From Sthenelais limicola (taxonomy: Eukaryota > Annelida > Polychaeta > Phyllodocida > Sigalionidae): 64,000 bases of DNA. A program made the position numbers and the translations under genes. The stretch covers positions 36,902,298 to 36,966,297 of the forward strand of contig OW804097.1 in the NCBI GenBank assembly GCA_942159475.1, read 5' to 3'. This document shows, piece by piece, positions 34,556 to 45,836 of this stretch (the stretch's first letter is position 1; each line of letters starts with the position of its first letter). The notes under the pieces are model-generated. The model was not told where the DNA came from, did no database searches, and saw only the letters and a program-made list of their open reading frames with translations.

Positions 34556-34637
34556 GGGTCAGATTTTCAGAAAATGTACAATTGGCAGCTGTACACATTT
34601 AGTAAATTCTGCTAAATTAGACTGCAATTTGGTCAAC
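34556..34637 (+). mobile_element. MITE family A, left-end fragment
   Basis: TATGGGTCAGATTTTCAG preceded by TA, with perfect family interior to TTTGGTCAA. It is then replaced by repeat D. This is the last family A copy in the window. Confidence 0.9.
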
Positions 34638-34890
34638 CCGAGTGACACGGCCCCTGCCATCGGATGCGGGAAAGGTGCCAGAATACTACGTCTGCTGCCC
34701 AGCTGTACGGGCCTCGCACTAGGACGCCAGTCCTCAGCTGCTTGAACACCTACCGCTGGTCTTGTGCGCAGCCGTCCTGCATGTTGCTGGCGCAGCCGGC
34801 CATATGGCCCCACATGCACGACAGCTATTCTAAGCCATGCGACAATTGATGTTTCTATGTATAGCCCACATGAATACACATACCTCTAAT
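34638..34890. repeat. dispersed repeat D, copy 2
   Basis: CCCGAGTGACACGGCCCCTG onward, matching 30635-31008 with a central deletion and without the LINE insertion. Confidence 0.8.
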
Positions 34891-35813
34891 AATGAATCAA
34901 TACGGCCGCGCAATTTGAACAATTTCGAAAAAAATCTTAGATTTTGGAGTATCATATCTCAGCGGCTATAAATGGCAACGACACAAGTCATATATGAAAC
35001 GAACGGGTATTAAGCCCTCTTGAACTGGTTTAATGTTACCTAAGCTCTACATATTATATATCAGGAGTTATTTACAAAAACAGGGAACATGTGTCCCCCT
35101 AGCAGCCCCATCAAAACGGGCCCAGAAGCACTATACCTTCATAAGTGATATCCTTGATAATCCTTTAATAAATAATTTTAAACAATTTTCACGGCTTTAT
35201 ATATACCCTAATTGCATTGTTACATGTGCGCTACAGACTTGTTGATTCTATATACACTATCACAAGGTATGTGTATTCCTGTTAGCCATAAATAGCGAAA
35301 TGTACATTGCCTTGCTATTATATAAGTTATAATTGTATTAGTCGCCGATCTTTGGATTCTGGTGGTGTTGTGGAGTGTGATAAACGGCCACTCCAAGCCC
35401 CAAGGCAGTGAAAAAATAATGGGCCGCCCGATCATGCTCCATCCTTCGCCACGCTTCTAATATTGGGAACAGTTGTATATACACTAAATAGCCACATTCG
35501 TCTGAATCAGAGCTACATTTTGATAGTAAGCACTTTATGTTTAAATCAATTGGAAGGGGTACTAAATCATTATTAAAAGTGATTTATTCACAAGATCTCT
35601 TTATCGGATTTTTTTGTTCTCTATGCCCCTCCCCACCCATTTACAAATGTCTTGTTCTCAACAGGAAAATGAAGTTTTAATTATCTTTATTAACTATACT
35701 TAAATAAGTAAGTCTTTAAATGATATCCCATTTCTGTATGTGTACTAATATGTTGATCATAGACAAATTATTGTGCCCAATCCTGCCATTCATTTACCAT
35801 TGCACCACTTATC
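34891..35813. other. unassigned stretch
   Basis: Contains a family B-like scrap at about 35577-35612 (GTGATTTATTCACAAGATC then TCTTTATCGG). No gene seen. Confidence 0.4.
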
Positions 35814-35828
35814 ACACCAGATGGCGCC
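35814..35828 (+). promoter_or_regulatory. CTCF-like motif 1
   Basis: ACACCAGATGGCGCC fits CCASYAGRKGGCRSY at 14 of 15 positions. Confidence 0.4.
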
Positions 35829-35838
35829 AGTTATAATG

Positions 35839-35853
35839 ACACTAGATGGCAGC
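35839..35853 (+). promoter_or_regulatory. CTCF-like motif 2
   Basis: ACACTAGATGGCAGC, 14 of 15 positions, same orientation 25 bp after motif 1. Confidence 0.4.
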
Positions 35854-35879
35854 ATGAGCCACAGACCAAAGAACTCTAA

Positions 35880-36057
35880 CCATGGAATGCCAGCTCAGGC
35901 GCCGTCGCCGTTGGCTCAATGCGACGAGCTTAAGTCCCCGAGAACTGAGCGAGAAAGCGCGAGAGACGGGATAGTTTACTTCCGGTACTGCCCGCCAAGC
36001 AGACAATATTTTTGTGTGCCATCCAGCCACCCTGCAAGCAACTCAGCTTGATTCGGA
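35880..36057. promoter_or_regulatory. CpG-richer promoter-like stretch with ETS-like site
   Basis: CpG-rich compared with its surroundings (GGCGCCGTCGCCG, GCGAGAAAGCGCGAG). ACTTCCGG at about 35980 is an ETS-type site. A strong donor-like GA|GTGAGTG follows at 36058, so a non-coding first exon on the plus strand is conceivable. No downstream exon was identified. Confidence 0.3.
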
Positions 36058-36415
36058 GTGAGTGTAAATTGAAACAGGTCTAAGAAATGAAGCAATATAG
36101 AGTTGATCCCCCTCCTTGAAAAAAACGTTCTACTTTTATTTGTAATAAATTGTTGCTATTATAGGCCTGTGTTGTTTTGTTACGACTTTTGAGAGCATCC
36201 CTATAGGCTAAGCTAGGCTAGGGCCTACAACCATGCCTACTGTCTTGAGCCACACAGGTCGGATCAATGCATAGATGGGTTTTCTCAAATGTTGTACCTT
36301 ATATTTATAACCCAAAATGCTGTGAACGTTTGTATTCATGATAATCTTTAAGCATGTTTAAGTTGATAGTGAAATGCTGATAGCTCGTAATGCGAACACA
36401 TGACTACACCGCAAA

Positions 36416-36430
36416 ACACTAGATGGCAGC
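36416..36430 (+). promoter_or_regulatory. CTCF-like motif 3
   Basis: ACACTAGATGGCAGC, identical to motif 2 and in the same orientation 577 bp downstream. Confidence 0.4.
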
Positions 36431-38230
36431 AACCCCGTTTTTGTATGACGTCATGCAACGTCGTGCTCACAGATTCAACTTGAAACCAATTGGAAGCTGT
36501 TGGTATGTATGATTTAACAACTTTCGACTGCTAATTCCTGTTTTTCCAATAATATGATGGGGTTATCCAATCGTGGGTACTTTGGTAGGGATGCACACAA
36601 CACAGTCAGGCCATGTCTTGCTCTCTTCTATCTCATATATATTATTTCTATCCAACTGATTTGCTAGCGGATCATGACGTTACAGTATCAGTGATTGGGC
36701 CAACAAATAAAGAGGTTTATCAAATTAAGTAACGTATGGTGCCCTTATTCCGTCAGCTGTTCCAATTTCATTGGTTTTTTACTACTGCCCACCCTCTTAC
36801 TACATTAAGGGAAGACATCTAGACATCTTCAGAATGCTAGAACTAACCTAAATTGATCAAATGCATAGGCTTCAACCGGTTGACTGCTGAGATGGGAGAT
36901 TTCCCGATGCAGGAGTGTGTAGGTCGGGCAATAATTAATTTCTCCATCTCATGAGTCATGGCCCATGGCCATGGGCCGATTTAGCAGACCAAGGGGGTTG
37001 GGGGTTGGTGGAAATGGGAAAATGTTTGTATTTTTAGATGAAGAGGCTAATGAAATGTTGTTCATAGGCATATAATTACATGATTAATATGATATCTACC
37101 TGGTCGAAAGTAAAAAAGAAATTGAGGATTTTTTTGTCATTTTTAGCGTAATTGAATTCAAGTGTTCATAGCACAAAAAACGTTTGTATGATTCGTTTTA
37201 TTTTCACCCAAGTTGTCGAATGTCCTGAGAAGGTTAGGTCTTAATTGTATACTTTTGTCTATAGGTAAATTTTTAAAAAGAGTTATGGCAGTTTGAATAA
37301 TGGAAAAATCTGGGCAATACCAATGTGGTATAAATGCACATTTAATAGTTCTACAGAAATAATTCCCTCGTGTAAAATCTTAGCATCCCAATGACTAAAT
37401 ATATTAGTTGTTATTGTACATGTATAGTATCAAGTTCCTGAGAAAATCATTTCTTGGATGTTTTAGTCCTTTTTCAAAAAGTCAGAAATAGTAGTACCGG
37501 TAAAAGAGAATATAAGATTTCAATATGTGTAAATACAGTATGTTGTATATAATAAACATCAGTAACGGTTGAATGTTAAATTGGAAATAGAATTAATATT
37601 ACTTATTTGGAAATATTAGTGTGATGCCGATTAACATGGGCTATTTGTTTCATTCATGAGCAAATTTGGCAGCGAGGGTACTTTCCCACAAATGCTGGCA
37701 CTGATAGCACTTGATAAATAGGGTATGGGAGGGGCAAATCAGGAGAAAGTATACTGTAAAAATAAGATTCGTAAACAAATTTCAAAGACATTTAGCATTT
37801 GCCCACAATAGCACCCTACAGGATTCAACACCCATTTATCATAATTTTCCAAACCCTTCGACCAAAATGCCCATTTTCAAGACTTTTCCAGGCCCTGAAT
37901 CTATTTTTCCAATATTTTAAGGGAAGGTTTGCAACACGTAAGTTTCTAAATTGTTGTTACCAGTGAATCTATTTAAACTTTGCTGAGCTGTGGTAAAGGT
38001 TTAAGGTTATAGTGAGCATCTTTTTACTTTAAAAGAACGAAGTATGAGTCAACAATTATAAAAACTTTGAATTATTTTATTATTAGTTTTCTGAGTAAAT
38101 TATTATAAATATTCATATGCCTCTACTAAAAAACAGTAAAAGCAATCAGATTGAGCAAAATCATTCATCAATAAACCCAAGATGCAAGGTGGTATTTACA
38201 AGGAAATCTTCTTGACTTACATTATTTTCA
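36431..38230. other. downstream flank of the transposase gene
   Basis: A+T-rich. An 18-bp perfect palindrome (GGCCCATGGCCATGGGCC, 36960-36977). AATAAA on the minus strand near 38076-38090 could serve the transposase gene for polyadenylation. No gene seen. Confidence 0.4.
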
Positions 38231-41200
38231 TTAGGCACGCCTCTTGATTTTCGGGAGTGGGGTGTTGTCAATAGGGGTATTGCAGGGGTTCCTCTTGCCT
38301 CGCACATTACCTTTGGGAAGAATAGAAAGGGCTAGGGTCCTCTGTATACTTAACTTGTTTTCCTGATAGCTGAAAATATCATGTGAAAATTAAAATTTTC
38401 TGCCTACAAAACATTAATTTGCGAAATTACATATCAAATTGATGTGAAAGTATCTATATCTAATCAAAGTCATTGTAAGGTCTTCACCAACTCAAAGATT
38501 GCATAACACTAATACCCGTAGGTCCACAGTGTAGGATTCTCTGACCGAACTCCTAAAGCCCGGTGCCTTCCGAAATGGTCCTCTAATGGATCCTGGCAAA
38601 AACGGTTGGATAGTACCATGCGAACACCTTGCGATAGGAGGTACTTTGTTGCCTCTATCATTGATTTTACTGCAATACACATAAATATAAGACTGCAATA
38701 TCCTAACAGTACCAGACATACAGTTTTAGTCTGGTCATATTATTTCCATTTTCCAGGATACTACTATACAGAATGGTCATTAAATGTCTAAGTGTTACTT
38801 TGACTTGTAAAGAAATGTAAAGAATTAAAGTTGAATGTAAAGAATTTGAATTGTGTGCCATTGAGATGTTTTTAATTTCCCACACGCACACTCACACCAG
38901 AGACGAATTTCTAACACTACCATTATAATTATGATTGTTTTTACTTTGAACTTTGAACATGTAGGGGTGCTATCGGCATCCTCTCTATTACGTGCTATCA
39001 GCACTCAACGTATCACCTATGTATAAGATGCTATCAGCAATAAGTGGGGTTTTTTTAAAACTTCAAATCATCCTGATTCCCATGCTAAAACAGAGACATT
39101 GCAAAAGCATCTTACCTGTTGTTTTTAGGCCTTCATACGTTTGCATGGTGAGGAACATTTTGCCTTTTTCATACTTTGAGAACCCCACCCTCTTGTTGAC
39201 CGATTCTCTCCACTTCTCGATGTAGCCTAGGAAATCCTCAGCCAAAAACTAAAACAGATGAATGAGAGTTGATTTAGCAGTACATATTTTCGGTACAATT
39301 AATCCACAAGAAAAACTAGTCCAAGTGTTTTTTAAATTTACAAGAGAGAAGATGAAAGTCTCATGTACTGTATTGTGTGGTAATATATTGAATGGTTTGA
39401 ACAAGATTATTGAGAGATTATTAATGTTCAATAGCTAAATAGTCTAATTTCTTACATATACAACTGGAAGAACAACTTAAGTAGTAGCTTTACATAATAA
39501 TTTGTAAATACAAGTTCTTTTTTAATAATAATAAATATGAACACCAAATACAAACCCTAAATCTCCAATCATCAGCTGTGGTGTAGGGGCCTAGGTAGGG
39601 ATTGTTCTTCTTTATTCCTTCCGTTGTGCTCCTGAAAATGTGTCCCAAAATGGAAATAACTTTGCAGCACATTTTGAGTATATGGAAATCTCTCACATTG
39701 TATGGCTATACAACTACACATAGGATATTACCAATACTTTCTTTGATAATCTCACACAGTCAGGGTAAAGGGAGGATGTTTTGCTCAACTGCATCTCCTA
39801 AGTATCAAGAGCGCATGAACTTACCATGTGTTGAGACAGTCAAAGAACTTGTCCATGAGTACAATGAATTTAGCTGTCTCTGTTGAGTCATCTGCTCCAA
39901 ACATTTGCATCACCGACCCAACAGAATGGCTAAGCACCTGCAAATCCATGGTTATATGTTTGTTAAACGTCAGTAAAATGCCCACACCCTTATGTTTAGG
40001 TAATTTTATATTCTATGTCAAGCTATGATATTCAGAATTTAATATAAATTAAACTAATGATAACCTCACTCAACATTAAAGATGAAATTATTAATCATCA
40101 TACTTCAGAATAACTGAAAACTAACCTGAGCAGCAAGATAGACTCTCATTACTGACTGAGGTGTCAGATATATGTGCTCAGATGTCAGTTTTGTGCGACG
40201 AAGTTCTCTGGTTGAATCTTCATCATAGAGCCTCTTGATATGAGTCCACAGAATCTCCTGGCCATTGTTCTGAAAATTAATGCAAAATTTGTCATTCTCT
40301 GTAAATCAAGGTTAATCTTCATAAAGGTGTGAATTATACAGTTTGGCAGGAGAACAGAATTCCCAAACACAATTCTATAAAACACATGTTGCTCTGTTTC
40401 AAATCATAAATCTATTTTTTTGGTATTCGTTTAGGGCCAATACAATATCTATAGTCAGTTAGTTATCTATTTTAGTCTGAACAAACCCATAAGCGCTTGG
40501 TATTCCTTCCAAATCCGGAACTACTGAGGTTGTTTCTCACTGTCTTGATGAGGTGAGGCACATCGCTAAAGAAGAAAATATCCCTTTCAGGCGCATAGAT
40601 ATTTTGAGTTTTGTAGCCATTTTCCCCATGCATCCTTATGAAACGTTGGTTTGGGCTGGCTTTGTCGCTTGTGGATGCAATCACCTAAAAACATTATATA
40701 TTAGTAATTAAATGACAAAAGAGCTAAAACTAAAGCAAATTATCTGCTCTAGTGGCTAATTAAGGGCACAGATGCGCTTTTCTACTTTCAATTTAGATTT
40801 TGACTCTACTAATGGTGAATGGCATTTTCAACTCTATTACAGGCATTTTTAACTTTACAAACAACTATTTTGCATTCACAAATGACTATTTCGACTTCTT
40901 GACTAGAGACTAGAGACTAAATGTAAACCCCTAGAGCAATAACACTCGCCACCTGGTAGAAAGGGTAGGGACAAAATAATTCAGGGATTTAAGATTTAAG
41001 GTATAAACCATTGAAAACCAATCCACTTCTGATAAAGAGAGAAGGTATTCATCGATTAAACATTACTTGTATCATACTACATGTACATGTATAGACTGCC
41101 ATATAGACATAAAATCGGTTATTATTATCATCATTGTCATCATAATAATTATCATTAATACCATCAACTTACTACTATCAATGAGTTATCTCCAGCAGTT

Positions 41201-42772
41201 GGACAACCGAAACTTATCTATGTGTATAATTATAATATTCCTTGTACATATATATGGCAAAACCACTCACCTTTAAGTTTGACAGACACTCAACTAGCCC
41301 CACTGCACGCCAAAAATGGGGGAAGATTTCACCTGCAGTTGCTGTCCTGGTTGGGAAGTAGCCAATGGCCATTTTGATGTTTGAAGTTACACCAATAACC
41401 ATAAACACTAAAGCATGGGTGGCAAGGTTAGCTTCTGAAGCTGACTTGTTGTTGATGTTACTACTGTCAATAAATCCTACCAAGTCCCCACTACGTGAAT
41501 CAAACACAAGGTCTGACTTAATGGAGATCTCATCATGTAGCAGGCATACCCACCTCTCATTTTCAGCCAATGGTTCTGCCAATTTTTTCAACTCAAGAAA
41601 CACTTCTGTCTGAAACCCAGATCTTGGGTGCAACACATTCGTGTAATCCCTCAATGTGGATTCTCCTGGGAGTTTCAGTACTCCAGTTTCCCGCAGGGAT
41701 CTGTAGGTTGATGGGCTTTGGCTATGGATTAATATAGCAAAACGCAACATCATTGGGTGCCAACGCATGCCATGGCTACTTCTTTCAAAAGCCTTCTTTT
41801 GTTCAGCCCAAAAAAGTTCTGTAAAGGAGTCCTTTTCTGCCGACTCCATTATACCTCTAAAAATGGCATGGCTAGTAGATGGTACATCTACTGACTCCTC
41901 CGCAAGTTTCTCCTTTATTTCAGCAAGCTGGTTTAACGCTATTGTCTTTTCATATCTCTCCTTTTTCAAGGCCTCAGTTATGTGTCCTTTCGAAACTTTT
42001 GATAAAGGTGTAAACTTATGCATGGAGGTGTTTTCCTTTGAGGTGTGTCTATTATGTTTTTTTTGAATGAGCCGCTTGCTCTCCTGGCATGGTTTGCAGA
42101 GCAAACTTTTGGTATCAGTTACAACTTCTGCACAGGCATGAGCCCGTACAACTTTAGTACAGGTCATCTTGTCCCCCTGATGAGTGTATATGACATGAAG
42201 GTAGTAGGATGGATATGGGCCTCTATCTTCCTGGGATGGTGGCAGCTCTGCATAGTGTTGTAAGTGGGCCTCCGTTATTCCAGGACATGGCAAAGATTCT
42301 GCCCTGAGTTCTGTCTTGGATGGGGACTCAGGCAGCGACGATGTGTTTTCTGGAATTGATACCTCATCCTCTGTCCCGCTACTTGACTGTGGCACACGCT
42401 GTGTCTGGAATACATTAATGTCTTACTCAGTATTTTCCTCACGATTAATGCTTGAAGGAATAGATAAATAGTAACTGTAAAGATAAACAAATAATAAGTT
42501 TAGTAAATAAGTCTTAGCTCTCTTATGAACTGCCCCAAAACTGAGACTCTCTAATTGAATATTATTAGATATATTATAGTTAAAGTTAATCAACATTTAT
42601 GCTACCACAACAGCAGGATAACAGGAAATTAAATATAACTCTTAGTTAAAACATGAACTATAATCTCATATGGTCTACTGGAGGTTTCCGAGAGGGTGGC
42701 TTTGTAGTTTGGTGGGATTTCATCGGCATGAATCTAGAAGGCAGGGCACCTGCCATTAATACCCTACGCCCA
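38231..42772 (-). CDS. P-element-type (THAP9-like) transposase gene, nine exons
   Basis: Minus-strand exons: 42772-42679, 42405-41271, 40684-40487, 40269-40126, 39937-39825, 39631-39556, 39248-39116, 38669-38516 and 38369-38231. Every junction is GT-AG, all phases match, and no stop occurs before TAA at 38231. The 42772 exon (GRRVLMAGALPSRF) resembles the last part of a THAP zinc finger. A Cys-rich stretch and a basic coiled-coil-like segment follow. Next is the RNase-H-like core: LLHDEIS, then TSDKASPNQRF and FFSDVPHLIKTVRN. NNGQEILWTHIKRLY fits the insertion domain. FLTMQTYEGLKTTVKSM and NRFCQDPLEDHFG are C-terminal hallmarks of P transposases. Acidic residues at all expected places (HDE, SDK, SDV, YEG) suggest catalytic competence. 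From the alternative start at 42395 the product is 693 residues. The THAP N-terminus lies upstream and was not found, and terminal repeats were not identified. It could be a mobile P element or a domesticated copy. Confidence 0.85.
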
Positions 42773-43358
42773 CTGTGTTCTTAACCAAGGTAAACCCAAA
42801 ATATAAATTAGTATGGTCTGGGTAGTATAACATTTGTTATGAATATCTCGCATATCTTTTATATCATGATCGTTTTATATCATGATCGTTTTTACTGATG
42901 TGACAATCTCTCAAGATTCAGCCAGGCCTCGAGAACATGTGGCCATCGTATACAGTCTCCTAGACACAAGTCTCATTATATTCTATCTTAGTATGTCATG
43001 AAGAATTAGTTTTTGTGACCTTAACTACCACAACAAACATATATTCATGTACAATAAGTTTTCAATAATCATATATACAATGCAGTATAATTATATATGA
43101 TGTATGGTCAATTCCACCTTTGGCAGCATGGACGATGCAGCAGTCGTCAACATACAGAGCGCCTATACAAAGCTATGCGTAGGCCTATGACCGCAGCGCC
43201 ACATTGTGAAATATGCTTGTACTACTATATGGGGTACCTATGGGGGCTCTGGACTTCTTTTCTGTGACCTTCACCTTGCTCTCCCGCCGACTGATTCACC
43301 ACTCTCCAACCACGAGAGACAACTTACAACTGGAACTTACAACCCTCAATATCTAATT
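42773..43358. other. upstream flank of the transposase gene
   Basis: The exon with the Cys-x-x-Cys part of the THAP domain was searched for on the minus strand and not recognised. A direct duplication of TTTTATATCATGATCG occurs at about 42858-42890. Confidence 0.4.
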
Positions 43359-43514
43359 ATGGTAAGTGATATTGTCATCGTCATTGCAAAATACTAGCCC
43401 TAATGTATTTGGATCCTCCCGGTAACTGATTACATTTCTCTCTGAGCTTTGATTCACATGTAGGCAAACATGCATGACCTGTGTTGACATGACATACCCA
43501 AGACGGGTCCGCCT

Positions 43515-43580
43515 AAAAGACGCACGCACCCACATGCACCCGCACGCACCCACACGCTCCCGCACGCACCCACACGCACC
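43515..43580. repeat. CGCACGCACCCA tandem repeat
   Basis: About five degenerate 12-bp units. The Cys/Arg-rich minus-strand frame over it is an artefact. Confidence 0.9.
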
Positions 43581-43638
43581 ATGATTCAATTCAATTCAAA
43601 ATATTCATTATTTGTACCTAAACATGACAACTGTTGAA

Positions 43639-43871
43639 CAGGGTAGGGAATACCTTTTCGGGAACCGGGATTGGGGCCTATTTTAGGTCGGGATTCGGGA
43701 TTTAAAAGGGCCTACGGGAGTCGGGAAAGGGGTTCAGATCCAGATTTAATTTTTTCATGTAGGGGTTGCAAATAGAAAAACGGGATTCCAAATTGAAAAC
43801 CTACGTGATTCGGGAAATGGAGCTTATAAAAAACGGGAAACGGGATTCAAGAGGGGGTCTTCCCTACCCTG
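43639..43871. mobile_element. 233-bp CAG-ended element with 7-bp target duplication
   Basis: Starts CAGGGTAGGGAA and ends TTCCCTACCCTG. TGTTGAA flanks it on both sides (43632-43638 and 43872-43878). The interior repeats CGGGATTCGGGA-like words seven or more times. Ends starting CAGGG resemble hAT elements, but those usually make 8-bp duplications. Confidence 0.85.
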
Positions 43872-44140
43872 TGTTGAAGGCACTGTCGCATCCCCTTGTG
43901 CGCTCCCTCCATCAATGTAATAAGATAATATTACCTTCCTAATCATTTATTCATTATTTCGTATTTGATCAGGAATAATTCAGCAGTCTCACTATTACAA
44001 GTCGTTTAATTTTGCTGTACCCACATATTCTACAATTATATATTACATTACAGTATAAAGTATTTACATTTCTTGACAATCGTCCTTATTTAACTAATGA
44101 TTAATTTTCTTTCACATGTACATAATATTATAATAATATA

Positions 44141-45836
44141 TGGTCAGGTCTCACGAAACAGGCCCACAGGCATTCCCAAATGTTCTTGGGCCATATATCG
44201 ATAGGGGTTGATAGTGTTCAATTAAAAGTTACATTGGTAGATGCAGCACAGAAAGCGCTTTCTGGGGAACTATGGTTTTGTGTATCTAGAATAAATAATA
44301 AAAAATTATAGGCAATAAACATGCTAAAATCGCTCATTTCTCAAAGGAAATACACAAAGTCTTATGAAAACCATCACCACCTGTTCATACAGTACTCCAA
44401 ATAATAATGCTTTCTGTTTGTTATTATAGCCCTGTCTGTTGGCTATGTACCCAGACCAAAATATATGTTCATGAAATATTTTTTACATCTCTTTTTTCCA
44501 TTTTTCCTTTTGTGAATTTTGTGTGTTGCGTTCCAACGCCCTTTTTATGAACCCATCTAGGTATGAAAAATAAATATTTAGTTACTAATATTATGCCCAG
44601 ATTTTTCCTGAATGAGTGAAAGAATTCCCTGTTGGGGAATTCCTAACGTTGTGTTCCAACGCCCTTCATTTGCAATACAGCGTCTACAAATATATATATT
44701 AGTCAAAGAAAATGTAACACTTAAATCATCCATATAAAGATGTATGCCATGTTTTTTTAGAATTTTGTCCAGGGATAATTTATGACTACTTTTCACTGTG
44801 CCAACGTTGTGTTCCAACACCCTGTTGCGTTCCAACACCCTCTGCAAGATGGCTGTAGTGCAACGACCATTATTCTCCAAACTACTTAAAGCTGCATTCC
44901 CAGGATTTAAGATCGAGTGGTTCTTCTGGAACTACATTCATATTAGTTCCCAAACTCAATATTATCTATCTCTTTTTCAATGACAAGTAAAATAAATGTC
45001 TAAATTCTGTGATTTTATGATCGGGTACACACAGAGATGTGTATATCACAGTTCTGTAGATGCACTGAATGGTCACATGTGGCGCCTCTGTGCCACACCA
45101 AGCCACATGTTTCTCTCTGTCTGCCAACGAATTTTCTCTGTCAACGCCTATCAGTATGGAACAAGGCTAAGTAGGTCACACCCGTGACCACCAGTACGGG
45201 AGGACGAGTATTTCTTCTCAAATATTAAACTCCAACCTTAAGAAAGAAACCTAAACGATTGGGATAAGGTGGGGCAGTGTATTAGTTAGCTTAACAAGTG
45301 AAAACTGAGATTTGTATAGGAATTAGCTGGGAATGCAGCTTTAATTGAGTGATAATAATGATAATTCCCCCTTAATTGACATTTACTGGTCGAAAAAATA
45401 AAAAAAACTATCACAGGAGTGCCCCAAAACAAAGAAAATAAATCACCACTAATTGTTGCGTCCCAACGCCCGTTCCAACGCCCCAGGAAAACATGAAATA
45501 TATACCTCAATGAAATATGGACAAAACATAATTTTTGGATTAAATTCTCAGCCAAATACTTAGTTTTTAATGGTACAATATTTAACAGATATTTTAGATT
45601 TTTTTCAAGGGCGTGGCAAGGGCGTTGCTAGGGCGTTGGAACGCAACACAAGACAATGTATGCTTTTCTTGATTTTGGCTGCCACAGGCAGAGATTTTGA
45701 TATTAGTGTTCCCAATTTTGGATGTGGATCGTTAAACATGTGTAAATTCGATCATATGAAGGATTAGTAATTCCAATGAATTTAAAATTTGACTCCCAAA
45801 TAGCCCCTTGTGACCCCATTTCGTGAGAACTGACCA
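44141..45836. mobile_element. 1.7-kb TA-flanked inverted-repeat element
   Basis: The left end TGGTCAGGTCTCACGAAAC and the right end GTTCTCA-type complement (TTTCGTGAGAACTGACCA) form an inverted repeat of about 19 bp with one mismatch, flanked by TATA on both sides. Inside, the word GTTGCGTTCCAACGCCC and close variants occur at about 44525, 44649, 44806, 44823 and 45457. The inverted form occurs at about 45630-45648. These could be binding sites for a transposase supplied elsewhere. No intact coding frame; the 100-codon minus frame at 44578-44880 spans several of these words and is not credible. Confidence 0.75.

Noticed and set aside
43206..43397. 63-codon plus-strand frame
   Set aside because: It lacks an ATG near its start and runs through a strong splice donor. 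Only the ATG at 43359 is kept as a hypothesis.
44578..44880. 100-codon minus-strand frame
   Set aside because: It spans repeated GTTCCAACGCCC words inside a non-autonomous element and has no recognised motif.
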